Below are positions 21,222 to 33,894 of a stretch of 64,000 bases of DNA, piece by piece. The stretch is from Cinnamomum chago. Lineage: Eukaryota; Streptophyta; Magnoliopsida; Laurales; Lauraceae. Under the pieces are notes generated by a model. The model had not been told where the DNA came from. It searched no databases and was given only the letters and a program-made list of their open reading frames with translations. Numbering within the stretch: position 1 is the stretch's first letter; each line of letters opens with the position of its first letter. A program made the translations under genes and the position numbers. Where the stretch lies: positions 24,651,501 through 24,715,500 of the forward strand of contig CP142455.1 of assembly GCA_038049695.1 (NCBI GenBank), given 5' to 3'.

Positions 21222-24200
21222 GTGTAGGGTTTGAAGGTCCTACCTCTAATGTAGGTTGTCCTTGATAGTGCAGGCTAGGGCCAATGACTAAGTCCTAGAG
21301 GGGGGGTGAATATATAGGACTAAGGGAATCAATTATACCAATTTTAAACTTTTTAGGGCACTTATAATAAAACCAGAACAGATAACAGAACAAATGTAAG
21401 AAGATCAGAAAGACTTAAGTAGCATATGTGTTCAACAAGACAGCTTAAACAATACCAAGCAAAGAGATACAATTAGATGAGTAGATAAGCTCAAGTGTGT
21501 GTGTCTATTGAATCTTAGTGATGACCTATCATACATAACAAATCCCACAATATAGATATAGAAATGATTAAATCATGCCACAAAGAATAGACACAGGCAA
21601 CTTCTCACACAACACACTCATCTTGGAGCTAATGGAGCTCTAGGATTTTCCTAAATGTACTATACATGAGTGTTTGGAACAAGATTTGAGAGCTAAGATA
21701 TGTTGGGAACAAAATAGCCTGCAAAAGCACTCTCAAAAGAGTCACTGTGAAAGGAGAAATAAGCTCCAGATTTATAGAAAAGATCCAACGGCTATGTTGG
21801 CGGCTAGCCCCTTTAGACCAGCGGCTAGCCGATTTCAAATAACGGTCTAAAATTTCAAATCAGGTTAGCTCACGGCTAGCCGTAGGAACAGTTGGAGGCT
21901 AGCCGTGAGGCAGCCGCAAGATGATCTGACAAAAACACAGCCTCTGGAAAGCAAAACGAAATCCCACGGTTAGCTCTGCGGCTAGCCGTGGGTGACTGGC
22001 GGCTAGCCGTGGGTGCACTGGCGGCTAGCCGCATGTGCACTTGCGGCTAGCCGCAGGAAGCACAGAAAAAAAATTTGAGAAACTGCTTACTGGAAAGCTA
22101 GCCGCAGGTCTGGCGGCTAGCCCCTTTGCAAGGGGCGGCTAGCCGCAGGTGACCGTAGGGTCACCTGACCCTTTCCACAGGGACTAATTATCAAGGATAA
22201 AAAACATGAGTTTAAAATACAACTTTTCCCAGGGATCTAATTAAGGGTGGGTATGAATTACCTGAAAAGGTTGTCAAGCACAAATGGAGACCTTTGATTA
22301 ATCCGGACTTTCCCACAAGCTTGATAATCCTTCTGAATGTGATCTTCCTTGAGTCAATTTGAGAGGCAAGAACTTTGGACCTCATTGGCGTGGAATTGAC
22401 AAACAAAACTCAGTGCACACAGACATGTGACACTTACAATCTCCCCCTTTGTCAATTTCGTGACAAAATCATTTAGCTAATACAAGATTACAGAAGATAT
22501 CCAAAACAACTCAAAGAACAACCATATACTATCTACAAGACCTTTTACAACTAAAAAACGAATACAAGAACAAAAAGGCATCAAGACTAGTATGCATAGC
22601 TCTTCATATGAGATTGAGAAGTTGAACCTGTAAAAGCACAACACTAACAAACAGAGATTAAAAGCATGAGAATGGAGATGGATTCTCTCCCTGGAAACTT
22701 AAACCATACTCCCCCTTTTTGTCACAAATTGAACAAGACAGAATAACCATGGATGTAGAGAAGACAGACAATAAATGCAAGAAGATAATAGACAATTAAA
22801 GCATAAAAGCAGTTCATCACTAAGACCATAAAAACATCCATATCCAGTGAACATCCATAGAGAGTAACCAACATAAGTTTAAACCAATTAACCATAGGAG
22901 GGGCAGCCACAAGCCAAAAGAACACCACCAAAAAGATTACAACCAATAAAAACACAAGTGGCTATGAATCCCCAAAAGAACTAATCTGACGGAGGTGAAG
23001 GAGACGGAGGCATGATAGTAGCATCTTGAGTTCTGCACGCTTTTGACAGTCCACTGAGATATTTGAGAGTCTTCTTTAGAAGCTTTTCGGTTTTGGACTG
23101 ATTGCGTTCGAAAGCATCCATCCGTTCTTCAATACTCCGGGGAACCGATGAAGAGGAAGCCTGTCGATGTGAAGAGGAAGGAGCGAGCCCTGAAGGTGCC
23201 TGATGTTGAGGAGCTAAAGGGGCTTGGGGTTGAGGATGAGGGGGTACATCCCCTTCTTCTACATATGGAAAGAGATTCATCTGAATTAGATTAGAGGTGC
23301 CAAAAGGTGTATGGGAAATAGTAGGCTCATTTGGGCGGAGAACACCAAGAGACCGAGCTATTTGAGAGATGAGGAAGCCAAAAGGGATTGCTGGCTTAGA
23401 GGCAGTGGAGAGGTGAAAGCGAACAATGGTTCTACAGATAAGAGAGGGAAGACACATTTGAACACCTGACACCACTTTAGAAAGAACATTTACCATATAC
23501 GCAGTTAATTCAGTCCGATTTCCTTTACGAGGATAGACATTGAAGGTGAATAGGTGGTGCAACAGCCTGTATTTTGGAATGAGGGATCCCAATGGAAGGA
23601 AGTTCTTAGGATCCCATTTAACAGAACGACCACATAGAACAATAGTAGCCTGGGCCTTTTCAGCTTCAGTGAGGGTGTCAGACACCATGGAAAGACCATC
23701 AGGGTTCACTGGAATATTCATGATTGAAGAGATAAGATCGGGATCAACCGTAACTTCTTTGTTTTGAAAGGCAATTGTGAAGGAACATGAGTCAACGGAA
23801 GATACTGCACCAGTGATTGAAGCAAACACGCCAAAAACAAGAGACGGATATGCTTTGTCCCCCCAGTCTAACATGTTTTCCCATCTGACCTGAGAAAGAA
23901 TGGCTGCTGACTCATGGGGTTTTACAACATTACGCAAAGTGCGTCTTTCAACCATGATTGATCTTTTTTTCAAAGCATCCAGCATTTGGGCATTGGGTTT
24001 GAGAACAGCAGAGCCCGGCTGTGGAGGAGGAGAAGAAGGAGGGGTAAGAGAAAGAGAGGTGGACTGAGAGGTAGGCTGAGAGGGTGAGGGAGATCTAGTT
24101 CTACGAGAAGAGGAGGCAGCAGTGGATCGTCCTCGTTTAGCAGGGCGGTTCACAGCTGTTTTCATTCGTGGAGGCATTTTTACAAACACCTGGAGTGCAC

Positions 24201-24640
24201 AAGAAAACACTAGGAGGAAGAAAACACAGCATAGAGCGAAAAGGCAGGATTTAGAAGAAACAAGGAAGAGAAAATTACACGACAATAAGTAATATGAAGA
24301 AAGAAACCAATGGAAGAGAGAAATGGAGGAAGTTGGAAAGAGAGAAAGAAAAGAGAAACACCAAAACGAAACAGATACTGTTAACAAAATGGAAAAGAAA
24401 ATAATTCTACAGAACTGAAATATAAGAGAAAAAGAAGGGAAGATACCTTGGAGGAAGAAGGGAGAAGAGGATCAGATACGTAGCAATGAAGAAGACCAAA
24501 GAAGGAAGAGAACAGTAGCTAACCGAAAGAAAAAGAGGGAAACGAAAAGCAACTTAAAAGGGCGCAGGCCCAGTATGCGGTTAGCCGCATGAACTTTCAC
24601 GGCTAGCCGAAAAAGCCCCTTTTTTTTTTTTTTTTTTTTT
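21222..24640 (-). mobile_element. Fossil LTR element (Copia, SIRE/Maximus-like), 3' part, inside CACTA-1
   Basis: Read on the minus strand, an open frame of the plant Transposase_32/envelope-like class (24180-22981) is followed by a purine tract (ACAAAGGGGGAG, ~22447) and an LTR-like stretch of about 1.2 kb (22438 to about 21222). That stretch contains the TCCTAGAGGGGGGGTGAATA-type motif common in this family. CGGCTAGCCG repeats fill the LTR (21790-22170), and a related piece lies at 24580-24605. The 5' part with the pol genes is not present here, so the copy is partial. Age cannot be judged without a paired LTR. Confidence 0.55.
22981..24180 (-). CDS. Transposase_32 / envelope-like open frame of the LTR fossil
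   Basis: About 400 residues from MPPRMKTAVNRPAKRGRS to PSPSPPSD. A basic, Ser/Pro-rich N-terminus comes first. A globular part follows with VERRTLRNVVKPHESAAILSQ and LMPVNPDGL-like segments, then WDPKNFLPLGSLIPKYRLLHHLFTFNVYP. A Pro/Gln-rich tail precedes a short coiled region. This fits the 'putative plant transposon protein' class found next to SIRE-type Copia LTRs. Function is unknown. It belongs to the fossil and is not a host gene. Confidence 0.55.
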   Translation of the reverse strand, partial: KMPPRMKTAVNRPAKRGRSTAASSSRRTRSPSPSQPTSQSTSLSLTPPSSPPPQPGSAVLKPNAQMLDALKKRSIMVERRTLRNVVKPHESAAILSQVRWENMLDWGDKAYPSLVFGVFASITGAVSSVDSCSFTIAFQNKEVTVDPDLISSIMNIPVNPDGLSMVSDTLTEAEKAQATIVLCGRSVKWDPKNFLPLGSLIPKYRLLHHLFTFNVYPRKGNRTELTAYMVNVLSKVVSGVQMCLPSLICRTIVRFHLSTASKPAIPFGFLISQIARSLGVLRPNEPTISHTPFGTSNLIQMNLFPYVEEGDVPPHPQPQAPLAPQHQAPSGLAPSSSHRQASSSSVPRSIEERMDAFERNQSKTEKLLKKTLKYLSGLSKACRTQDATIMPPSPSPPSD

Positions 24641-25131
24641 AAAGAGTATCTGCAGGATGAATATTGTGTAAATCAGTTAAGGATGGACCATCTGTTTGGC
24701 CCTAAGAACGAGGCCATAAATGCTCCCCTACAAGGAACATGAAGCAAATAATCATGCTAATGCTCATGCTCAATTTGAGCTCACACCCAAATTTCAAGCT
24801 CACTCACATTATCAAGCTGAAGCTCACTGCAGTTAGCAGCCATCCTACAGAAGCTCAAAAAAGCTTGTGGGATGCCCTGGTGTACCGCTGCTCCCCGATT
24901 AGTTGTCCAATGAAAAATCGACCTACAAGGCATAAATCACTTCATCGATCAATACTTTGCAAGAGAAGCCTATCTAATATGTATATGCTTCCTATCATAA
25001 ATGACATAGTAGTAAGTTTTAAGAACATTTTGGATGGTAAAAGCTTGTGGGAAGTTGACACTTCCCCTATTCGATGAATCAAGACAAAACATGCATTCAT
25101 GACAATTTAGAGGCAAAAGCATAGAATGTAC
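24641..25131. other. CACTA-1 interior, no gene seen
   Basis: Between the fossil's poly-T edge and the 3' end of the Transposase_24/Ulp1 gene. A 112-residue plus-strand frame (24739-25077) shows no domain. TGAGCT/AGCTCA-rich words are frequent. Confidence 0.45.
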
Positions 25132-28100
25132 CTATTCAACATTGTTGATAAAATCTAAAATGTATTCAACTAACTCCAAACGTAAATCATTAAGCTCCTC
25201 ATCGCCATATGTCGCTGCCTCCCCAAGTTCTTTCAACTTAGATTTTGTCGACACGAGAGGATCTTCCATAAGATGCTTCATAAATTTCATTACATAAACC
25301 CCGCATTCCTTTTTCCCCGTTTGCTTAGGACACTACATAGAGACCATAAAAAGCATACAAATTAAAAGGATTATGTTGTATGTGTGATATCATAAACACA
25401 ATTATTCATTGCTCACCTTCACCAATTCCCAAGTTGGATTTCCTTTAATTCTTTTTCCCATTTCCATAGCTGCCACTTTCATTGCACTTCACACAACGAT
25501 ATCCATTTAGACTTAGTATTTTAAAAGAGAAGCCTTGAAAACAAATGAACAAGAAGAATTAATGGACTACTCACTCATTCACTATGAACTTTACATTCAA
25601 GTCAACAACCTTTCGTACCAAGGAGTCCAACCAGAACACTTCCATTGATGTCATATCAATGACTAATAGAAGCCAATGACCCCTAATTCCATAAAAGCGG
25701 ACAGATTAAATGACAAATAAGATTTAATTACACACAAGTGGATATAAAATGACTACTAAGATAAATTGAAGACACGTGAAAATATAGTACGCCCTTACAT
25801 GGTGGAGTATGGAACAAAAATCAGTTGGTCCTTTTTTGCAAATCTCAACTGCTTTATCATGTTGCGTTTCATCTCTTCTTTCTCTCCAAAATCATTGTAA
25901 TGTGCAGGATGTGAAAATCCATATCTTGCTCGAGAATTTTCAAATCGATCGTAGAGAAACCTAAAGAAATAAGGTAAATAAAATGGCCATAACATCAAAT
26001 ATATTAGAGACTGATATTTCTTAGGAAAAAGACAAATAGTTTACCTTTGGTATGCAGTCATTGAGTTAACCTCTAGCTTCTTCATGTTACAAAGATCTAA
26101 CAAATCAGATTTGAAAAAATAATTGAATTCTATATCTTCTTCAAATACCCCTTTCTCAAGTGGAATACTTATCTGACTTGATTTCATCATCGTTTCTATA
26201 ATCTTGCCAAACTTTTGAAGCTGACTTGCCCCTTCACCATTGTTTGCATCACCATTAGCTGCAGAAGAATCATCAACCGCACTCTACATGGAAATCCAAA
26301 TTAAAATGAAAAAGTTAATTACGGTAGTTTAACTTAAGCATAACTAATAAGAGTTGGAAAATACACTTTACCTTATCATCTAATATCACCCATTTTCCAG
26401 GCCAAGCCACAAATGAGTTGTGTGCATCTAAAATAGTGGTCAAAATACCACGTACGGGTATAGGAAGAGGGGAATCAGGACACAATACACAATCTATCGA
26501 CACTCGTACATTGTGCTCCCCTAAAGCAATATTGTGAATCTTTTCCAATGGTCCAGTCTTCCCATAAACCTTTCCTTTCGCAACAATCTTGTCCTTTGAT
26601 CCCAATGCCAATCTACAATTCTGCATCTTCAAATAATATATAAGTACTAAATCTTACATCGACTAATGTATATAATACGATGAAACTAATGTTGGTTGTA
26701 ATTTCTTAATTTAATAGCCGGCCCATAAAACATACTTGCGGGGAACCAAGATTATTTGATGATGTCTGGTTCACTTTTGAAGTACCTCCATATTCAAGCT
26801 GCATGTTATAAGAGTTAAATACGAATTCAAATGGTTATTAACCAATGCATATAGTTAGGTAAAATAGTTAAGAAATCATGTATTCAACATAATATACCAA
26901 AACAACAAAAAACTATGGTTTGGTAAATTACCTGTTGACCTTTTAAAACGCCACTACTATTGGATGCAATATTTTCTGAATGGGGAGAGTTCTGACGTGT
27001 CTCTATATCCTTCACAACTTGTTCTAAAATTCTCACCCTTTCTTGAAATTCATGTAACTGGGCCAACAACTCCTCATTATACTTCTTCGTTCCGCGTTTT
27101 GGTATTTTGAAATAGGCCATTGGAGTGACATGCTTCCCTTCCCCTCTAACTCGTCCACAATGCTCCGGGGTACCCAAAGCCATAGTAAGAACATCATTGC
27201 TCCCCTCAGTCATTACAGCCCCCTCATTTACTTTCTTTTTCAGATCATCCTACAATAATCATGACACCAATGAATCCCGAGCCATATGTATATAGCTAAT
27301 ATTTAAATACCAATGAATCCCCTTAGGGAGAAAACTCAACCTACAAGTTATAGTGAAGATGTTTGATGCCTCGCATCTACCTTGGGCACTCTTACAAAAA
27401 GTCTAAAACAATTTACAATTTTTCAAAGAATGAAAACTTACAATTTTTCCTACTACTTCCCTTGTGGAATCATTTGAATATTCCCCGTTTTTGTTTTGAC
27501 GAGCCAATTTCCATTTGAGACTCCTATCTTCATGATCAACGAAAATGCCCGTCTCTTTGGATTTTTTTTCTATACATTAAATATGAAAACACAATTAAAC
27601 ATCTAAGTTAGTTTAGTTCAACCGTAAGAAACTATACAAAATAGTTCTATATTAAATGTACTTACAATATCTTCTTCAAGACCCGCATAGCCTGATCTGC
27701 TTAGTCGGTGTGTATACACATTATTGGACTGCCTTTTAGATTGTAGAATGTTTAACTCCTTAAAATTACAAAGAAGAAAATACATTATTGTGCCGGGGTG
27801 TGCTGCAGTGTACAGGGGTGTGCTGCAGTGCAGTTGTGGGCTGTGTGTGGTGTGCTCAGTGTTGTGTGAGTGAGTGCAATGGTGTGGCTCCACAAGTAAT
27901 CTATAGAAGTAGATATATACCTGAAACTCTGGGGTCAACCTTGATTGCACAAATTTAGTCCAATCTAATTTATCGATAAACTTATACTTTGTAGGTGGCT
28001 CCACAAGTAGTTCGGGATTATCTTTGAATGGAAGTATGTACTTAGTAGTCAAAGTTGTCTTGAACGTCCTCCACTTGAGGCCAATATCAGATATAACTTG

Positions 28101-28551
28101 AGCCTTAGTATTTTCATCCAACACAAATCTGGTCTATACCAAATGAATTAAATAGTAAAAAACGATAAATAGCTTAGTAAGGCACATATTATTCTAAGGT
28201 CTTCCAAAAGTAACAGGAAATCACATATTTATTTACCTTCATTGTATCCCATAAATCTCTTTCCAGTTGCCCTTCCCTAAGATCTTTCAATTTACGCCAA
28301 TCACTAACTGCGTTAAGTGGGACCATCACTCTTGCCAAAGCCCCTTCATAACCAGCTATTTTCCGGCGTACTTCTTGTGGTGTAGGCCTACCCTTTTGAT
28401 CATACTCAACAGTAATTACCTTTCCATCCCAATTCTTGGTCAACTCAAGCATTAAAGTTGTCCCCCTAGCTTTCCTTTTTTTTTGAATGCGGTGTTCACC
28501 AACATTACTTATGTTGTACTGTGATTCACGAAAATGACTTTCTGGATCCAT
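25132..28551 (-). CDS. CACTA-1 second gene: Transposase_24 protein with C-terminal Ulp1-type (C48) protease
   Basis: About ten exons from ATG 28551 to TAG 25134-25132. Exon 1 (28551-28237) and exon 2 (28133-27921) hold GRPTPQEVRRKIAGYEGALARVMVPL and LKWRTFKTTLTTKYI. Later exons hold YTHRLSRSGYAGLEEDI, LKWKLARQNKNGEYSND and PEHCGRVRGEGKHVTPMAYF, the Transposase_24 (TNPA-like) signature, then a coiled segment. The last exons give GHWLLLVIDMTSMEVFWLDSL, CPKQTGKKECGVYVMKFM and a helical C-terminus. This is a Ulp1/SENP cysteine-protease domain with His, Asp, Gln and Cys all present. The introns I checked obey GT-AG and I saw no stop. In En/Spm-like elements this protein binds subterminal repeats; the protease role (deSUMOylation or self-processing) is inferred. 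Middle exon limits are approximate. Confidence 0.8.
27780..27915. repeat. GT-rich insertion in an intron of the Transposase_24/Ulp1 gene
   Basis: GGGGTGTGCTGCAGTG is doubled and followed by GTGTGTGGTGTGCTCAGTG. Composition differs sharply from the rest of the intron. GTGGCTCCACAAGTA occurs both at its end (27890) and in the neighbouring exon (28001), suggesting a local duplication. Confidence 0.45.
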
Positions 28552-28768
28552 TACTAGCTGTGAAAAAAAAAACATACATATCAATAAATATATTGTGTAT
28601 GTCATGGAATAGGGAATACATACAACAATGCAATGCATAGCATACTAACACTACCACTAAGTGTGACATCAGTTCAAATAACCTATATATGCTTCTTACA
28701 AAAAAGTACATAAGGGAATATTTAGCAATAATAAACACTTACACAAAAAACACAATTATAATACATTT

Positions 28769-31700
28769 TCAAATATCAATGTCAGTCCAAGTCCCCTCAG
28801 CATCTTCACGCGTGTACATTGCCTCAGATTCATTTATAGCATCCAATGGTTCATCCAATTGCATTACTTCATGACGAGTTTGATCTTCAAAGCCAGCATC
28901 AAAGAGGACTTCTTCATTGTCATCAACATTATAGGTTCTTTCAGGAGTTGCTAGAGCAATGGACCATTTATGATTGACTGGATCAGGTACATAGAAGACT
29001 TTCTTTGCTTGAGAGGCTAAAATGAAAGAATCAGATTTATAACCAATTCTAGCCAGATCAACTATGGTGAATCCCAGCCCATCTACCTTAAAGCCAGTCT
29101 TGTTGTCAACCCAATCACACTTGAACAATGGGATTTTGAAATGACTATAATCAATCAACCATATTTCCACAATAACACCATAGTACCCTGATTCACAGAA
29201 AACAGGATTATTATCCTTTGCACTAGACACGTTCATCGCCGTGGCCACTAGACTTACACCACTATTCTGAGTGACATGTGAAGCATCACGATCCTTTGTG
29301 GTAAAATGAGAACCATTAATGGTATAACTATGATATTTTATAACGTGTATACGAGGACCTTGTGATACCCATCTCAAGATTTCTGAGGTGTTGTTACCGG
29401 TGACACGTCGATCTTCAAAAACCTGTGTTCCTAAGAAAGTTAGTCACATTTAGTAAATAGACACAACACAAGTCTTATGATTGACAATTGTTACCTCGTT
29501 TTTGAGCCAAGAACTAAAAGAACGGTTATGTTCATCTTGTAACCATTTAAGAATTTTGGACTGCCGAGGAAATGTTTTCTTTAGGTGGTTCATGTGTCTC
29601 CTGCATAGTTTTCCATACGAACCGCATGTTAGCGGTAAAACTAGTGTAACGCTTTAATTTGTAAGTCAAGAAGTTAAAATAAAATTACTCAATATAGGGT
29701 TGAACAACACTTGTGTTGTGCAATACATAACAATGTGCTTGCTCCAAGGACTTAGCATCAACTTCAACAAAATCACCTCCTGGAGGTTTCTTGCCAGTCA
29801 CAATTTCAGGGTAAGTTTTATCTTCAAATGGTGGAATTCCAACTGCATCCAATCCAGAGAAGTGCTCACTACAAAATTCAACCGCTTCCTCTGCAATATA
29901 ACACTCTGCCATGCAACCTTCTGGACGGTAACGATTTCTTACTTGACCTTTTAAAACCGACATATACCTAAAACATAGTAAACCATTGATTACTTTAAAT
30001 AATTTAAATTAGTAAATTACACTTGAAGAATATTTAAAGCTATTCATACCTCTCAAATCCATACATCCATCGGAAACAAACAGGGCCCCCAATCTGGACT
30101 TCTCGAACGAGATGGACGGTTAAATGAACCATAATATCAAAGAATGATGGTGGGAAATATTTTTCTAGCAAACACAAGGTGACCACCAGATTCTTCTGAA
30201 CTTCAAGCAATCGAGGTACATCTACTACCTTCGCACATAACTCATTAAAAAATGAGCAAAATCTGATAAGTACAACTCTCACATGTTTTGGTAGCACGGA
30301 TCGTATAGCAACAGGAAGTAATTGCTGCATCAATACATGGCAATCATGAGATTTCATACCCCCCAACTTTAAGTCTTGCATAGAAACCAATGCTCTGAAA
30401 TTTGATGAGTATCCATCTGGAACTTTTAACTTATGCAATGTTTCACACACACTGAATTTCTCTTCTTTGGATAATGAGAAACAAGCTGGTGGTAAGTACG
30501 CTCTATTCTGACTTACATCAGGTGCCAGTTCATCCCTTAAACCCATATCCTGCAAATCAAGGCGACTATTCAGTCCATCCTTTGTTTTACCTGGAATATT
30601 CAGCAAGGTTCCAATAAGACTCTCACAAACATTTTTCTCTATGTGCATCACATCCAAGTTGTGTCGAAGAAGCAAGTATTTCCAGTAGTCGAGGTTAAAG
30701 AAAATTGACTTCTTCTTCCAACAAATTCTAGCACCATCATCACTACCATCTTCCACTCGCTTCCTCTTCAATGAAGTCGATCTTTTTGATTTTTTTTTCT
30801 TTTTCTTGGGCTTCTCTTTTGGTACTGGTTTCCCCCACAAGGTTTTGATTCCATTAACCTTTTCTACCACTTCTTCACCAGTCAAAATCATTGGTGCTTT
30901 TCGAAACTCTTGCTCACCATTAAATGATTTTTTCTGTTTCCGAAAGGGATGATCTTCTGGAAGGAACATTCGATGGGCCAGGTATACGTTCTTCCTCGAA
31001 TGTTTTAATCTGCATGATTGTGTCTGTTCGCCACATATGGGGCAACCATGATAGCCTTTTACAACACAACCAGACAAATTACCATATGCAGGGAAATCAT
31101 TAATGGTCCACAACAACATTGCTTTCAACGTAAAAGCCTCTTGTCGGTAAGCATCATGAGCTTTAACCCCTGTATCCCATAGTGTTTTCAAGTCATCGAT
31201 TAATGGTTCTAGGTAAACATCGATGTCGTTTCCAGGTTGTCGTGGACCCGATATCAACATCGTTAAAATCACAAACTTTCTTTTCATGTACAACCAAGGC
31301 GGGAGATTGTAAGTGACTAACATTACTGGCCAACAACTATACTTGCTGCTCATCGAACCATGCGGATTGACCCCATCCGCTGAAAGTGCTAAGCGCAAAT
31401 TTCTTGGCTCTTGTGCAAACTCCGGCCATTTATCATCTACCAACTTCCATGCGGGGGAGTCAGCTGGGTGGCGTAACTTATCGTCAACCAATCTCTCATC
31501 AGCGTGCCAAGTCATCTGTTTCGATGTCTGTACCGACTGAAATAATTTCTTAAACCTAGGGATAGGTGGAAAATACCATAGAACTTTTGCCGGCACCCCC
31601 TTACATTGCTCAGTCAGGTTCTTATTCACTTTGTATCTTGACTCACCACAAGTAGGGCAACTAGTTTTATTCTCATTATCAGATCCCTTTCTATAAAGCA

Positions 31701-32352
31701 CGCAATCATTCGGACATGCGTCTATCTTCTCATAGCTCATCCCATACACAGACAATGTCTTTTTAACCTCTTTCATACTTCGGGGCAGTAAATTATTATC
31801 GTCGGGTAGCATGTCTCCAATGATTTTCAACAACCGTGAAAAGCTTATGTCAGACCACCCACTCCTTGCTTTCTCATTAAACAATGTAACTACTGCAGAT
31901 AATTTGGTAAACTTTAGACAACCTTTGTATAAAGGTTCCTCAGCCTCTGCAAGAATTCTTTGAAACTTTTCAGGATTTGATGAATACTGGTCACAAGCGG
32001 TCTGAGCCAATTTTAATGAGCTTGCATCATCATCTGGGGGTGTAGTATCATCTGGGACATCACTCCCAAAATGGTGTTGGGTGGACCTATTTAAAGGCAC
32101 ACTTGAGGGAGCTTCACCAGGAGATGCTTCTCCATGCCATATCCACCTAGTATAACTTCGATCGATACCATGGAAAAAGAGATGGTACTCAACATCCTTA
32201 GCTACAAATTTATTGAGATTCCCACATGTTTTGCATGGACATGGCATGGGATTCCCATCACCAAACTTCTTTTTCGCAAACATCAAAAAACTTTCAACCC
32301 CTTCCCCGTATGCAATAGAAAACCGATTCAATGACATCCAAGACTTGTCCAT
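28769..32352 (-). CDS. CACTA-1 transposase (TNP2 type), four exons
   Basis: Exons 32352-30050, 29967-29689, 29600-29495 and 29422-28769 join in phase to about 1,113 residues with no stop. Start MDKSWM is the standard TNP2 start; the longer frame from 32388 is not needed. Order: transposase-associated zinc-like domain (CPCKTCGN...), Transposase_21 core (DACPNDCVLYRK, WHADER, LRLALSADGVNPHG, GNDIDVYLEPLIDDL, WTINDFPAYGNLSG, RHNLDVMHIEKNVCE), DUF4218 (KSHDCHVLMQQLLP, FPPSFFDIMVHLTVHL), then DUF4216 (TQNSGVSLVATAMN, LFKCDWVD, VFYVPDP). A Lys/Arg-rich segment (~residues 530-555) may be a nuclear signal. It catalyses excision and reinsertion of CACTA-1, and it faces the same way as the second gene. 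Confidence 0.9.
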
Positions 32353-32388
32353 TTCTGAATAGCCCAATAAAATGCTACAGACAAGCAA

Positions 32389-33894
32389 TAATCAGAAAGT
32401 CATTGCCATATAATGCTAATATTACAACCAATTAATGTGAGAGAGACCTGGGTTGGTGTGCACCAAACGAACTGAATATCCTTGTTTCCAACCTTGGTTA
32501 TTCTCGTTCGGGCAAAGCTTTCAGATTGGCTGAAGATTTGTAGAAATAAATCCATGGACAGAGATTCACCAAACAACAATACAAAAGCAACCAAGTTCAA
32601 AAATTCACAATTAAACCATATACAAATATTTAAAAAAATTAACCCACAGAGAAGAGTAATGTAGATAATCCACAGAAAAAAAAATGACTGACATTAATTG
32701 TGCAGAGATATAATTGTGCGTTGAAGTGACTATTCATGTCCCACTTACTGTAAATTGTGCATTTGAGGATAACAACTAGCTCAATTGCTCCCCTGTGACC
32801 AAGAAAAAAAAAACCATCTTCCAAAACCATCTTCCAAAACCCTCTTCCCAAACAAAAACAAACAAAAACCAACAAAACAAACACCAGCACCAACAAAAAG
32901 TGAAAACCGAAATAAACAAAACACCAACACACCCCATCCACGACGTCTACCTCTCAGAAAATTGAATCAGGTTGGCTCACGGCTAGCCGCAGGAATAGTT
33001 GGAGGCTAGCCGTGAGGCAACCGCAGGGGTCATCGCAAGAGGGTGTTCTAAAAAACTTGTCTCTGGAAATCAAACCGAACTCCAACGGTTAGCACTGCGG
33101 CTAGCCGTAGGTGCACTGGCGGCTAGCCGCAGGTGCACTGGCGGTTAGCCGCAGGACGTACTGAAAATCATCCTGAGAGAATAGGCTTCCTGGAAAGCTG
33201 ACCGTGGGTCTGGCGGCTAGCCCCCTTACAAAACACCTACAGTGCCAACCAAAATCCCATACCATAAAACCCAAACGCCCAAACGCCCAAACGTAACAGG
33301 TTAAAACAGATTGAGAAACATTGACAGTCAACAGAAACTACACTGTCAAAGAGGCACATAAAGCTTCTTCCTGGAATGAAAATACTGAGTAGAGCTAACA
33401 AGCCCAAACAAATTAAGTTAGGGAAAAAAAAAACATAACCATAGCCATAACCATAAGATCCATCAGAAAGAATCCAAAAATAAAAATAAAAAAAAAGGAA
33501 AGAAAGAAGAAGAACCAACCTCCATTCAAACAGATAGTAAGGGGCTTCTTCTAAGGATGCTCCTCTGCTTCAGCAAAATAGTAAAAGAGACTCCTCCCTC
33601 TCTTCTGAGAACGAGAGTGAGCGAGAGAGACAGGGAGAGCAGAGAGAGTAGAGAAAGCGACAGTGAGAGAAGAGCAGAGAGAGTGAGAGTGAGAGTGAGG
33701 AGAGGAGAGAGCGAGAGTGAGAGGAAAAGGGTTATTGGAGGGAGAGAGGCGCTGGGAAGAGAGGCGAGAGTGAGGAGAGAAGAGAGCGAGAGTGAGAGGA
33801 AAGAAGGAATGATGGAGAAAGAAAGAGAAGGAGGGAAGGAAAAATAAAAAGGAGGGAAAGAAGTACTAATCGATCGAGCCCCGCGCGGGCGATT
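32389..33894 (-). other. CACTA-1 5' leader region with LTR-fossil piece and GA-rich tract
   Basis: Upstream of the transposase. 32960-33235 repeats, in the same orientation, the CGGCTAGCCG-rich LTR part at 21855-22165 and is a second fossil LTR fragment. 33597-33840 is a GAGAGAGCGAGAGTGAG tract, CT-rich on the gene strand, as in the leaders of CACTA-2 and CACTA-3. The open frames across it (33526-34014) are low-complexity and not called. Confidence 0.6.
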
